23,612 bases of DNA from JBDZUZ01 sp040255445 (GTDB lineage: Bacteria; Planctomycetota; Phycisphaerae; Phycisphaerales; UBA1924): the NCBI GenBank assembly GCA_040255445.1, contig JBDZUZ010000049.1, forward strand, positions 1 to 23,612. The letters are read 5' to 3'. This document shows, piece by piece, positions 9,920 to 19,149 of the stretch. Both the position numbers and the translations under genes were made by a program. The notes under the pieces were generated by a model. That model did no database searches, was not told the DNA's origin, and saw only the letters and a list, made by a program, of their open reading frames with translations. The first letter of the stretch is position 1. Each line of letters opens with the position of its first letter.

Positions 9920-10475
9920 ACCCACCGCTGCACACTCCCGATCAGCGACCACCCGATCGCTTGAACGAATACCATACCCTAGCCGAACTATTCGGCCCAG
10001 CCAAGATCCAAACGAACTTCTGCGCGTCCTACCCGAGGCACACAAGTCCGGGGCGGGCTCCACTCCCGGGAGCCGCACACACCCGTCCGTCGACCCCCAC
10101 TTCTATCGGTCGACCGGAAGAGGATACCACGACAGATTGTGGGTGCAAGATGTGAGGGGCACCAAATCCTGCGGGAATCCTGTCAGCACCCTGTCAACTG
10201 GGCGCAACCCCCGCAACCATCCGCACTTGCCGTTCGCGAATTCTTTGCCCCCGGGAGGCCCGGCCTGCCCGGAGCCGGGGGATTCCCCTCCCACAAGGTG
10301 TTGTGGACACCCTGTCTGTTCGGGTCGGTCCGGCGCGGTTCGGTTCCTGGCCTTCACATTCCGCGCCTCCCGACGCGACCGAGGGGCGGCCTTCCTCGTA
10401 CATTCCGCTTCCCGGGGCCGCTTGGAAGCCCGCGGCCCGGTCCTTGGTCCAGTCATTGCACGGAGTTGCGCCCGC
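9920..10475. other. Gene-free divergent intergenic region between dcd and the FlgI-like gene
   Basis: I found no gene here. It must hold the dcd promoter (leftward) and that of the FlgI-like gene (rightward), but no clear -10/-35 pair stands out. A 13-bp palindrome CCGAA-CTA-TTCGG at 9983-9995, about 65 bp upstream of the dcd start, could be an operator. A 10-bp perfect palindrome CGGTCGACCG lies near 10107-10116. The rest is GC-rich with no recognised RNA motif. Confidence 0.5.
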
Positions 10476-12455
10476 ATGGTGTGGCATTCAAAGACACGGC
10501 GAACCGCGGCCCTGGCCGCCGCGGCGGCGTCCCTCGCTCTGCTCGGCGGGTTGCCCGCGTGCGGCGGCGGCGAGAAACCCACGGCCCGGTCGGTCACGCC
10601 CGTGGTCCGTGATGTCAGTCCGCTGCTCCGCGGCACGATCGGCGCCGAGGCGACCTTCCGCAATGTCGAGCCGATGCTCGTCTCGGGCTACGGCCTCGTG
10701 GTCGGGCTCAATGGCACCGGCGGCGATGTGCTCCCCGACTCCATCATGGCGACGATGGAGCGGGAGATGGGCCTCAAGGGGATCGGCAAGGCCCAGACCG
10801 GCACGGGCACCGCGGTCGACGGCATGACGCCGCGGCAGATGCTTCGTGACCCGAACGTCGCCGTGGTGTTCGTGCAGGCGGCGATCCCGCCCGGCGCGCC
10901 CGAGGGCGCGGACTTCGATGTGTACGTTCGCGCCATCAACGCGACGAGCCTCGAGGGCGGGCAGCTCTGGACGACGGACCTGCGTCTCGGCGTGGCGCAG
11001 CCGTTCGGCGGCCGGCAATCGCGTTCGATCGCACGGTCGCGCGGGCCGATCTTCATCAATCCCTTCGCGGAAGCGGGCAAGGAACAGCAGGGGGTGATGC
11101 GCACCGTTGGGCGCGTGCTCGGCGGCGGCGAGGTTACGCAGCCGCTGGGGATCGAGCTCGTGCTCGATAACACGAGCTGGCAGCGGGCGCGGTCGATTGT
11201 GTCGGCGATCAACAGCCGTTTCCCCGAAGGCCCGGGCGACGATGGGCCCACGGCCCGCGGCCGCACCGGCTCGTCGATCGAACTGCGCGTTCCCAACCGT
11301 TATCGCAACGAGCCCGCCGCGTTCCTTGATCTTGTGAAGCACATCCGGATCTCCTCGGTTGCGCCCGAGGAAACGGCGCGGCGGTTCGCCGAGGGGCTCA
11401 AGAGCGAGCCCGCGCTGGCGAACGAGTTGTCGTGGTGCCTCGAGGCGGTGGGCACCAAGGCCCTCCCCTTCCTCCGCGATCTGTACGACTATCCCGAGGT
11501 CTTCCCGCGGCTGGCGGCGCTCAAGGCCGGCGCACGGCTGAACGACCCGCTCGCCGCGACACCATTGATCAAGCTCGCGCGGACCGGTCAGGCCTCGGTG
11601 CGGACAGATGCGATCACGCTGCTGGGGCGGCTGGATGCGGGCCCGAGCATCGACCTGGCGCTGCGCGAGTTCCTCGGCGAGGAGGATCTGACGGTCCGGA
11701 TCGCGGCGTACGAAGCGCTGGCGGGCCGGGCGGAGCGCCTGCAACTGGCGCGGCTCTCGGCACGGGCAGCGCGGCTCCGCGAACGCAATCTTCCTGCGCC
11801 GACGCCGACACATCTGCAGGTGCTGGCCGAGCAAGCGCTGCCGGGGAACACCATGCAGGGCGTCGAGCGAACGCCGGTGGCGGGCAAGTTCCTCTTCGAC
11901 CGCGTTCCGGTGGGATCGCCGCTGATCTACATCACCCAGCAGGGCCAGCCGCGGATCGTGCTCTTCGGCGAGGGGGACATGGTGCGGACGCCGATGGTGG
12001 TTTCGGGATTCGGCGACCGGCTGATGATGGTGGCGGACGATCCGGGCGCGGTGCGTGTGCTCTACCGCCCGCAGACGAGCGATCGCGCCACGACGCTGAC
12101 GATCAGGCCCAATCTGGAAGAGATGATCCGGATCTTCGCGCACGACACGACACCTGAGGATCCGCGGCCAGGTCTGGGCATGTCGTATTCGGAGGTGGTG
12201 GGCACGCTGTATTCGATGCAGCAGGCCAGCGCGACGAGGGCCGACTTTGCCACCGAGCGTGAGCGACTGCTGGCGGAGCTGCAGGCGGCGAGCCAGAACA
12301 TCCAGGTCGCCGACCGGCCCGAGCGGCCGGAGGACCGGGATCTGGTGCTGATCAAGCCCGAGAGCGACCCGACGCGGCCGATCGCGCCCGACCCGGCGAC
12401 TCCCACGCCCAAGATTGTGCCGATCGAGCCCCTGCCCGAGTCGAAGAACAACTAG
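10476..12455 (+). CDS. Lipoprotein with FlgI (flagellar P-ring)-like domain
   Basis: This 659-residue protein has an N-terminal basic-hydrophobic signal ending in a lipobox-like LPAC, Cys29, so it is probably a lipoprotein; otherwise a cleaved signal. The segment VEPMLVSGYGLVVGLNGTGG (about residues 64-83) is the hallmark N-terminal motif of FlgI. DFDVYVRAINATSLEGGQLWTTDLR resembles the FlgI region that follows. After about residue 290 come alpha-helical stretches with HEAT-like character (FPRLAALKAGARL, ASVRTDAITLLGRLD, LTVRIAAYEALAGRA). A beta-type segment (SPLIYITQQGQPRIVLFGEGD) and a Pro-rich charged tail follow. The ATG at 10476 has GGAG 10 bases upstream; the frame is open further upstream but without coding character. 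No other flagellar gene is in the window, so a role as P-ring subunit is doubtful. An envelope-associated role is the cautious reading. Confidence 0.85.
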   Translation: MVWHSKTRRTAALAAAAASLALLGGLPACGGGEKPTARSVTPVVRDVSPLLRGTIGAEATFRNVEPMLVSGYGLVVGLNGTGGDVLPDSIMATMEREMGLKGIGKAQTGTGTAVDGMTPRQMLRDPNVAVVFVQAAIPPGAPEGADFDVYVRAINATSLEGGQLWTTDLRLGVAQPFGGRQSRSIARSRGPIFINPFAEAGKEQQGVMRTVGRVLGGGEVTQPLGIELVLDNTSWQRARSIVSAINSRFPEGPGDDGPTARGRTGSSIELRVPNRYRNEPAAFLDLVKHIRISSVAPEETARRFAEGLKSEPALANELSWCLEAVGTKALPFLRDLYDYPEVFPRLAALKAGARLNDPLAATPLIKLARTGQASVRTDAITLLGRLDAGPSIDLALREFLGEEDLTVRIAAYEALAGRAERLQLARLSARAARLRERNLPAPTPTHLQVLAEQALPGNTMQGVERTPVAGKFLFDRVPVGSPLIYITQQGQPRIVLFGEGDMVRTPMVVSGFGDRLMMVADDPGAVRVLYRPQTSDRATTLTIRPNLEEMIRIFAHDTTPEDPRPGLGMSYSEVVGTLYSMQQASATRADFATERERLLAELQAASQNIQVADRPERPEDRDLVLIKPESDPTRPIAPDPATPTPKIVPIEPLPESKNN

Positions 12456-12792
12456 GAAGATTGCTGATCGGGAGCGTGGTCCGGCCGCGGCGTAACCCGC
12501 CGTGGCTCGGGGTTCTGCGCGTACCCGACAGGTTTTCTCCAGAGGAATGAAGCGTTGGACCGAGGCGCGATCCGCTCCGACCCACGATATCGTCTACCTC
12601 TGGTGGTTGAGTCTCCTAGGGCTTGTGGTCCGGGGAATCGCGGAACACCGCGGCCCCGGCCGGCGTCCGAAGTGGTACGGACGGAGCCCGCGGCAGGAGG
12701 CCGCGGATGGTTCGCGGCGGGCGTTTCATGGCTGCTGCCCTGTTTGAGGGGCCAACGGCCGCCCGCGGCACAGAGCACGGAGGTTGCCCGAG
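12456..12792 (+). other. Intergenic region upstream of smc, no gene recognised
   Basis: This 337-bp gap holds the expected 5' region of smc. A short frame from the ATG at 12547 (66 codons) has GAGGA directly abutting its ATG, too close for normal initiation, and its sequence has no family resemblance. GGAGG at 12779-12783 is the smc ribosome site. No clear promoter or terminator after the FlgI-like gene was seen. Confidence 0.5.
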
Positions 12793-15700
12793 ATGCGCCT
12801 GGCCAAGCTGACGCTCAGCGGGTTCAAGAGCTTCGCAGATCACACCGAGTTCACCTTCGATCACGCCGTGACCGGCGTGGTGGGGCCGAACGGGTGCGGC
12901 AAGTCGAACATCGTTGATGCGATCAAATGGGTGCTCGGCGAGCGGTCGAGCAAGTCGCTGCGCGGCACCGAGATGATCGATGTGATCTTCGCCGGCTCGG
13001 CGGGGCGCAAGCCCGCGGGCATGGCGAGCGTGAAGCTCACGTTTGAGAATCCGGTGATCGAGCGCGGCGATGATGCGGTGCCGACGATCGCGGCGGAGGA
13101 GAACCCCTCGCTTCAAGATCCGGGCGAGGCGGCAGGACAGGTTGAAACGGCCGCGGATGCCCCGACCGAGGACGGCGTTGCCGACAGCGCCCCCACCGTC
13201 AACGCCGCGGCCCTGCTCGAAGAAGACATCGACACGGGGTCGACAATGATCCGGCGCGACCTGCGCCGCCGCCGGGCTCTGCCGATCGATACCGACATTG
13301 TGGAGATCGAGCGGCGGCTGTACCGCGATGGGGCGAGCAAGTACCTGATCAATGGCCGCACCGCGCGGCTGCGCGATATCCGCGAGTTGTTCCTCGACAC
13401 GGGCATCGGCGCGGATGCCTATTCGATCATCGAGCAGGGCAAGGTCGATGCGATGCTGCTCGCCAGCCCGCAGGAACGCCGCACGATCTTCGAGGAAGCC
13501 GCGGGCATCGCGCGCTACAAGCAGCGTCGGATCGAGTCGGAGCGCAAGCTCGACCGGGCGGAGACCAACCTCAAGTCCACACGCGAGCAGCTCGACAACA
13601 CCGAGCGGCGGCTACGGATCGTGCGCGGGCAGGCGGCCAAGGCGCGCAAGTTCAAGGAGCTCGATGAGCAGCTCGCCGCGTGGCGGGCAGCGCTCGCTTT
13701 CGAGCAGTACGACGAGCTCGAGCAGCGGCTGCTGGGTTTGACCAGCCGGCAGGAGGATCTCTCGCAGCAGCGCGATGAGTCCGGCCGTCTGCTCGGCGAA
13801 CTCGAGACCGCGAAGCAGGAGGCGGAGCTCGCGCGGCACGAGTTGGCCGATCAGCACAAGGGCCTCGAGCAGGAACTGCTCACCGCGCAGCACACGCAGC
13901 AACAGGCGACGCAGCGTCGCGGCATGCTCGAGCGGTCGATCGAGGAAGCCTCGCGGCAAACCGCGGCCGACAAGGCGCGGCTCGAAGACCTCGAGCAGCG
14001 TGGACGCGATACCGAGACGGCGATCGCAGATCAGAAGGAATCGATCGCGGCGATGGGCGAGCAGCTCGCGGAGTCCGACCGCCGGCTGCAGCAGGCCGGC
14101 ACGGCCCGCGCAGGTGTGCTTGAAGAACTCAACGAGCGGCGTCGGGCGCTGAGCGAAAAGAACGCCGCGGTGTCGCGCATCGACCGCGAGCGGATCCAGA
14201 TCACCGCCTCGGTGCAGGCCGACATCAAGCGGGCCGATTCGATCCGCGAGCAGATCGCGAACCTGGCCGACAAGGCGGGACGGATCGAGAGCGAGTCCGC
14301 GACGGTTGCACAGAACACGCAGGCGGCGCAGGCCGCGGCCGCGGCGGCAACAGAGCAGGTCGCTTCGCTCGAAGCCGAACTGAAGAGCCGTGAGGAGCAG
14401 ACCGGTCGCCTGGGCGCCGATCGCAAGGCCCGCGCGGAGCGGGCGTCGACGCTCGAGCAGGACCTGGTCCGCGCCGACAGCCGGCGGGCGACGCTGCAGG
14501 AGATGGTTGAGACCCGCGCCGGCTTCGCCGAGTCGGTCCGCAAGGTGCTGGAGATGCGTGAGGCTGGCGAAGGCTTCGCCGGGATCATCGCGCCGCTCGC
14601 GGACTTGGTCGAGATCCGCGCCGAGGTCGATGCGGACGCCGCCGCGGCGGTCGAGACCGCGCTTGGCGCTGACCTGCAGGGCCTGGTCGTGCGGGCGTTC
14701 GCGGAGATCCCCTCGCGGGATGAACTCGCGAAGCTGCCGGGCCGCGTCGCATTCCTCCCGCTGGGAGGGAAGGCCGCGACGGCTGAACCGCTTGCTGTCG
14801 AGGGCGTCGACGCGGCGGACCCGCGGAGCCGCGTGGTGTCGCTGCGTTCGCTCGTGAAGGGGCGTGTGGCGCCGACCGATGCGACGGGCGTTGAGGGTCT
14901 CGAGGGCGAAGGTGCATCGATCGATCCCGCCGCGGAGCAGATCGATCAGCTCCTCGATCGGCTCCTGGCCGATGCCGTGCTCGTGTCGGACCTCGATGCA
15001 GCGCTGATGCTCGCCGCGGGCCCGATGCGCGGGCGGCGGACGCGGTTTGTGACGCGTGATGGCGCGGTGCTCGACAGCGATGGCCGCGTCTTCGCCGGCC
15101 CTGCGACCGCCGACGCCGATGCCGCCGCGGGCGGTCTGCTGCGGCGTCGCGCCGAGCTCGAGCAACTCTCGCACCTGGTTGATTCCCTCCGGGTCCAGCT
15201 CGACAGCGAGCGCACCGCCCTCAAGGCGGTCGATGAAGAAGCCGCGGCGATCACGGCGCAGGCCGGGCAGCTCCGCTCGCAGATCGCCCAGCAGCAGCGC
15301 ATCGCGCTCACCGAGCAGAACCGCCTCGAGCGGCTCAACGCCGATGCCGCCCGCCTCACCCGCGACCGGCACGGCCTCGAGCAGGAGACCAGGACGCTCA
15401 GCGAGCGGCTCGCCAAGCTCGATGCCGACCGCGCTTCGCTCGAAGAGCGGGCCTCGAGCCTGCGCCGCCTGCAGGATGAGGAAGCCGCCGCCGCGGCGGA
15501 GATGGATGCGGAGATCCGCAAGATCCAGATGCGGGCCGATGCAGCGCAGGAGCAGATGACGCAGGCCAAGGTCGAGGTGTCGCGGCTCACCGAGCAGGCG
15601 TCCGCCGCCCGCCGTGAACTCAGCCGCCTGGAAGTGTCGCGCGATGAGATCGGGCGGCATACGCGGGATGTCACTGCGCAGCTCGCGCGTCTCGAATCGC

Positions 15701-16980
15701 GCCTGGTCGAGCACAAGGCCGCGATCGACGAGGCCGCAGCGCAGATCGAACAGGCCGCAGCGCAGATCGAGACGCTGCGGACGCAGATCGGCGAGATCGA
15801 AACGACCCTGGGCGATGCCACCGTGCGCGTGAGCGAACTGGCCGAGAAGGTGCAGGCCGCGCGGCAGCAGTTCCAGGCGCTGGAGCGCGACTGGCACAGC
15901 CTGGAAGTCTCGCGCCGCGAGTGCGAGGTCAAGCGCGAAAACCTCGAGGAGCGGACGCAGCAGGAGATCGCGATCGACCTCAAGGCCGAGTACGCCGACT
16001 ACCGCGCGATGATCGAACCGGGCGATGTGGCGCGGGTCGATGTCGCCGAGGCGACCAGCGAGATCGAGGCGCTGCGTGATGCGATCAAGAAGCTGGGCAA
16101 CGTCAACCTCGATGCGCTCAACGAGGAGACCAACCTCGAGCAGCAGAACGAGAACCTGATCAGGCAGGTCGCGGACCTGGACGAGGCCCGCATCCAGCTC
16201 ACCGATCTGATCACCCGCCTCAACCAGGTCAGCCGCGAGCGCTTCGGCGAGGTCTTCACGAAGATCCAGAAGAACTTCGGCGAGAGCGACGGCATGTTCC
16301 GCAAACTCTTTGGCGGCGGCAAGGCCGAGGTGCGGCTCATGCCTCTGATCAAGGAAGTGGAGAACCCCGACGGCTCGATCAGCAAGGTCGAGACCGATCA
16401 GACCGATCTGCTCGAGAGCGGCATCGAGGTCATCGCCAAGCCGCCGGGTAAGGAGCCGCGCTCGATCAGCCAGCTCTCGGGCGGCGAGAAGACGCTCACG
16501 GCCGTGGCGCTCCTCATGTCGATCTTCCGCAGCAAGCCCAGCTGCTTCTGCGTGCTCGACGAGGTCGATGCCGCCCTCGACGAGGGCAACGTCGGCCGGT
16601 TCAACGGCGTCGTCCGCCAGTTCACCGACCTCTCGCACTTCATCGTCATCACGCACAACAAGCGGACGATGCAGAACACCGACCACCTCTACGGTGTCAC
16701 GATGCAGGAACGCGGCGTCTCCACCCGTGTGGCCGTGCGGTTCGAGGATGTCGGCAAGGACGGCGAGATCCGCCGCTCGCAGCCCGCGAAGGAAGAAGCC
16801 CGCGAGGCCGAACTGGTGGGGGCTTCAAACGGCCACACGAACGGCCACACGAACGGTCACGCCAACGGGCATACCAACGGCGACACGCAAAGCGAATCGC
16901 GACGGGAGAAGTCGTCGGTCCGCGCTGCCCTCGCCGCGCTCCGCGAATCGGAAGAGCCGAACCCGGCGCTGGACAACTAG
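12793..16980 (+). CDS. smc: Chromosome segregation ATPase SMC, enlarged form
   Basis: SMC dimers with ScpA/ScpB organise and segregate the chromosome. Walker A GPNGCGKSN is at residues 31-39, the signature LSGGEKT near 1228 and Walker B CFCVLDEVDAALDE from about 1251, so both head halves are present. Two long coiled-coil arms flank a hinge at about residues 595-776 (GFAGIIAPLADLVEIRAEVDADAA onwards). The protein has 1395 residues against about 1150-1200 usually. The extra length includes an acidic Ala/Glu/Asp-rich insertion at about residues 88-167, between VKLTFEN and DIVEIERRLYRDGASKYLINGR in the N-terminal head. There is also a C-terminal tail with five Asn-Gly-His-Thr-like repeats (1346-1365) after the conserved end. 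The ATG at 12793 has GGAGG nine bases upstream; the in-frame TTG at 12784 directly touches GGAGG and is rejected. Its stop overlaps the convergent gene's stop. Confidence 0.97.
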   Translation: MRLAKLTLSGFKSFADHTEFTFDHAVTGVVGPNGCGKSNIVDAIKWVLGERSSKSLRGTEMIDVIFAGSAGRKPAGMASVKLTFENPVIERGDDAVPTIAAEENPSLQDPGEAAGQVETAADAPTEDGVADSAPTVNAAALLEEDIDTGSTMIRRDLRRRRALPIDTDIVEIERRLYRDGASKYLINGRTARLRDIRELFLDTGIGADAYSIIEQGKVDAMLLASPQERRTIFEEAAGIARYKQRRIESERKLDRAETNLKSTREQLDNTERRLRIVRGQAAKARKFKELDEQLAAWRAALAFEQYDELEQRLLGLTSRQEDLSQQRDESGRLLGELETAKQEAELARHELADQHKGLEQELLTAQHTQQQATQRRGMLERSIEEASRQTAADKARLEDLEQRGRDTETAIADQKESIAAMGEQLAESDRRLQQAGTARAGVLEELNERRRALSEKNAAVSRIDRERIQITASVQADIKRADSIREQIANLADKAGRIESESATVAQNTQAAQAAAAAATEQVASLEAELKSREEQTGRLGADRKARAERASTLEQDLVRADSRRATLQEMVETRAGFAESVRKVLEMREAGEGFAGIIAPLADLVEIRAEVDADAAAAVETALGADLQGLVVRAFAEIPSRDELAKLPGRVAFLPLGGKAATAEPLAVEGVDAADPRSRVVSLRSLVKGRVAPTDATGVEGLEGEGASIDPAAEQIDQLLDRLLADAVLVSDLDAALMLAAGPMRGRRTRFVTRDGAVLDSDGRVFAGPATADADAAAGGLLRRRAELEQLSHLVDSLRVQLDSERTALKAVDEEAAAITAQAGQLRSQIAQQQRIALTEQNRLERLNADAARLTRDRHGLEQETRTLSERLAKLDADRASLEERASSLRRLQDEEAAAAAEMDAEIRKIQMRADAAQEQMTQAKVEVSRLTEQASAARRELSRLEVSRDEIGRHTRDVTAQLARLESRLVEHKAAIDEAAAQIEQAAAQIETLRTQIGEIETTLGDATVRVSELAEKVQAARQQFQALERDWHSLEVSRRECEVKRENLEERTQQEIAIDLKAEYADYRAMIEPGDVARVDVAEATSEIEALRDAIKKLGNVNLDALNEETNLEQQNENLIRQVADLDEARIQLTDLITRLNQVSRERFGEVFTKIQKNFGESDGMFRKLFGGGKAEVRLMPLIKEVENPDGSISKVETDQTDLLESGIEVIAKPPGKEPRSISQLSGGEKTLTAVALLMSIFRSKPSCFCVLDEVDAALDEGNVGRFNGVVRQFTDLSHFIVITHNKRTMQNTDHLYGVTMQERGVSTRVAVRFEDVGKDGEIRRSQPAKEEAREAELVGASNGHTNGHTNGHANGHTNGDTQSESRREKSSVRAALAALRESEEPNPALDN
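16828..16887 (+). repeat. 12-bp coding tandem repeat in smc tail (Asn-Gly-His-Thr units)
   Basis: Five in-frame units of the form AACGGCCACACG encode NGHT, NGHT, NGHA, NGHT and NGDT. Third-base differences between units (ggc, ggt, ggg; acg, acc) suggest the peptide is kept by selection or that the repeat is not very recent. Confidence 0.9.
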
Positions 16981-17549
16981 CGCCCGGCGCTGCTCCAGGC
17001 AGCTCGCTCTTTCTCCTTCATCCACGAGACGTAGCTCGGCACGAGCCGCGTTCTTGCGTGCGGGATGATGAACTGCATCCCGCGCCCGTTGATCGGCAGG
17101 CTGACCGCGTTCGTGTAGCTGCTGAGCGCCGGTGCTCGCGTGACGACGATGTACTTCACTAATCTGCGGTTATGCGTGTCAATCCCGAGATCACCGCGGT
17201 ACTCGCCCGATTGCGTGTAGAACGTTCCGGCAAGGCGGAGCGGGCCGTAAGAGGGGCCGCCTGACTTCGGAGTCCGGTACGCGGCGACTGTTGAACCGGA
17301 ATCCAGCGTCACCTGTGCGACAGGACGGCTCAAATCCATGCAATCGACGAAGGACAGCCAGTTGTCCGGGCAGAGCGCCGGGTCTGTTGCGACCGATCCA
17401 TCCGACCGTCGCAGGAACCTCGCATCAATGAGGAACCGGAACGCCTCGGTCAGATTGCGGCGGACGCCGTCTGAAACGACGCCCCACCCGCGGTGAGCAA
17501 TGTACCGCTCGACCCATTGCTCCGAAGTGTCTTGCCCGTACCAGGCCAT
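16977..17549 (-). CDS. Protein of unknown function (190 aa), possibly acquired
   Basis: I do not recognise this protein. The ATG at 17549 (MAWYGQDTSEQWVERY) has a strong AGGGGG ribosome site a few bases upstream. A TTG further up at 17585 would add 12 residues and is less likely. It has no signal peptide or membrane span. The N-terminal third (EQWVERYIAHRGWGVVSDGVRRNLTEAFRFLIDARFL) looks helical. The rest is beta-type with many aromatic residues (FYTQSGEYRGDLGIDTHNRRLVKYIVVTRAPALSSYTNAVSLPINGRGMQFIIPHAR). Two Cys occur but no metal motif. Its DNA is less GC-rich than the neighbours: the 60 bases from 17161 contain 34 G/C. The stop shares three bases with the smc stop (16977-16980, CTAG). Low GC and solitary placement suggest transfer. 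Coding status is likely but not certain. Confidence 0.65.
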   Translation of the reverse strand: MAWYGQDTSEQWVERYIAHRGWGVVSDGVRRNLTEAFRFLIDARFLRRSDGSVATDPALCPDNWLSFVDCMDLSRPVAQVTLDSGSTVAAYRTPKSGGPSYGPLRLAGTFYTQSGEYRGDLGIDTHNRRLVKYIVVTRAPALSSYTNAVSLPINGRGMQFIIPHARTRLVPSYVSWMKEKERAAWSSAGR

Positions 17550-17720
17550 CGCCGCCCCCTTTCCATTCAACCGATGACCCTGCAAGGTCCAAACCGGTTA
17601 TCTGGTCACAATCTATCACCAAGCCCCGGCAATCCCAGCGCACATGCTGCGCCCCGCACGCCCGCCGCGATCGGCGGGAATTCAGAGCCCGAGGTCTGCA
17701 TCCGACCGTGAATCACCCCG

Positions 17721-18056
17721 ATGCACAGCCTCATGCACACCTCCCTCACCTCCGATCAGTCCACTTCCCAGGCCTCGGCTCACCCCGCCACCCCTCCTAC
17801 GCGGCGGCGGCACTTCGCGCAGGTTCTCCGCTGCGGCACTGCGGGCATCCTGCCCGGGTCGCTGATGATCCTCGCCGCGTTCTCGTTCTCGCAGGATCCT
17901 CAGGCGGCGCACGCGATGCGGGCCGAACTGGCCCAGATCCGCGTGAGCGACCCGCTCCCGATCCCCGAGCCGGGTCATGCCGCGGGACCGATGCAGCGGG
18001 AGATCCACCGCACGCAGATCCAGAACCCCGCGCCCATCCCCGGGCTTCAGGACTGA
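17721..18056 (+). CDS. Small putative membrane-anchored or secreted protein (111 aa), unknown function
   Basis: A Ser/Thr/Pro-rich N-terminus with RRRH is followed by one hydrophobic segment (CGTAGILPGSLMILAAFSFSQ, about residues 38-58). A Pro-rich polar C-terminal part follows (DPLPIPEPGHAAGPMQREIHRTQIQNPAPIPGLQD). This suggests a single membrane anchor or an atypical late signal sequence. Codon use fits the host. No ribosome site precedes the ATG at 17721; the ATG at 17733 is an alternative start. No family was recognised. It stands between two minus-strand genes with no partner on its own strand. Confidence 0.5.
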   Translation: MHSLMHTSLTSDQSTSQASAHPATPPTRRRHFAQVLRCGTAGILPGSLMILAAFSFSQDPQAAHAMRAELAQIRVSDPLPIPEPGHAAGPMQREIHRTQIQNPAPIPGLQD

Positions 18057-18137
18057 TGCACGATCAACAGCGCTCCCGGCGTCGACGCGGTCGCGTGTGC
18101 GGCCGCGTCCCGCCGTGCGCGGTGCAACCGATCGTGT

Positions 18138-19118
18138 TCAGCAGTCGACGGCGCCGACAAGCTCCGCGATCGAGCCGCGGCCCTGGTCCTGCACCCACCG
18201 CGACAGGCCGCGCGTGACCTTCAGCGGCGCCCGCGGGTCCGCGAAGAGCCCGGTGCCGATCTCCACCGCGCTCGCCCCGGCGAGGATGAACTCTGCCGCG
18301 TGCTCCCAGCGGATCACGCCACCGATGCCGATCAACCGCGTGCCCGTGTCTTTCGCGATCTTCCGGTAGACCTCGTGCACCAGCCGCACCGCGACGGGGT
18401 GCAGCGCCGGGCCGCTGAGACCACCGGTCACATTCGCCAACAGCGGCTTGCGCGTCCGCACATCGATCGCCATCGCCGGGATCGTGTTGGTCAGGCACAC
18501 CGCATCGGCGCCCGGGCGCTGGTTCGGCCCGCCCGGCTGGGAACCCGCCGGCTCGATCGTCGCCCGCGCGATGTCGACGATCCCCGGCCGCCCCACCGCG
18601 ATCGGGCTGAGTTTTACGAACAGCCGCGTGGTCTTCAGGACCGCCCGCACCGCGCGGATGAGTTCCTCGAGCGATGCCGGGTCCGCGCCGAATTCACACC
18701 CGCCGTGCACGTTCGGGCACGAGACATTCAGTTCGACCGCATCGATCCCGGCGATCGTCTCCATCGCCGCGGCCACCGCGACATAGTCCTCGACCGAGTA
18801 GCCCGCGATCGAGCCGATCACCGTGGTCGGGACCTCCGCCACCCGCGGCCCGTACTCGGCCGCGAACTTCTCGACGCCGACATTCGCCAGCCCGATCGCG
18901 TTGAGCATCCCCGCATCGCTGGGCAGGATCCGCCAGGTCGGGTTGCCATCCCGCGGCTGGGCCGTGATCGATTTGGTCACCAGGCCACCTAGCGCCGAAA
19001 GGTCGAGCGCATCGGCCATCTCGTCGAGCGTCCCGGCCGTGCCCGCGGCGAGCAGGACGGGGCTCTTCAGCCGCAGCCCGGCCAGGTCGGTCGCCAGATT
19101 GGAGTGCGTTTCGCCCAA
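18138..19118 (-). CDS. pyrD: Dihydroorotate dehydrogenase, catalytic subunit (class 1 type)
   Basis: This protein of about 326 residues oxidises dihydroorotate to orotate in pyrimidine synthesis with FMN. It begins NLATDLAGLRLKSPVLLAAGTAG and carries GGLVTKSITAQPRDGNPTWRI, then NVSCPNVHGG with Cys134, the base that marks class 1 enzymes (class 2 uses Ser). The FMN phosphate-binding C-terminus is LIGIGGVIRWEHAAEFILAGASAVEIGTGLF. No ATG exists at the right place. The TTG at 19118 gives normal length and a normal N-terminus, and no ribosome site decides it. The frame continues upstream without family similarity. A PyrK electron-transfer subunit gene is not adjacent. Only 31 bases separate this start from the divergent gene at 19150, so promoter elements must overlap the coding starts or one start is misplaced. 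Confidence 0.93.
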   Translation of the reverse strand: MGETHSNLATDLAGLRLKSPVLLAAGTAGTLDEMADALDLSALGGLVTKSITAQPRDGNPTWRILPSDAGMLNAIGLANVGVEKFAAEYGPRVAEVPTTVIGSIAGYSVEDYVAVAAAMETIAGIDAVELNVSCPNVHGGCEFGADPASLEELIRAVRAVLKTTRLFVKLSPIAVGRPGIVDIARATIEPAGSQPGGPNQRPGADAVCLTNTIPAMAIDVRTRKPLLANVTGGLSGPALHPVAVRLVHEVYRKIAKDTGTRLIGIGGVIRWEHAAEFILAGASAVEIGTGLFADPRAPLKVTRGLSRWVQDQGRGSIAELVGAVDC

Positions 19119-19149
19119 GGCGGGCGATCGTACGGCGAATGATGATGCG

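Noticed and set aside
12547..12747. Small gene upstream of smc starting at the ATG at 12547
   Set aside because: GAGGA directly touches the ATG, the peptide lacks any recognisable feature, and the frame has no clear coding bias.
13612..16686. A 1024-codon minus-strand open frame opposite smc
   Set aside because: It is the antisense shadow of the coiled-coil region; the smc frame has clear Walker and signature motifs.
16828..16887. Tandem repeat considered as a CRISPR-like array
   Set aside because: Units are 12 bp with no spacers and lie in frame inside smc, encoding an Asn-Gly-His-Thr tail.
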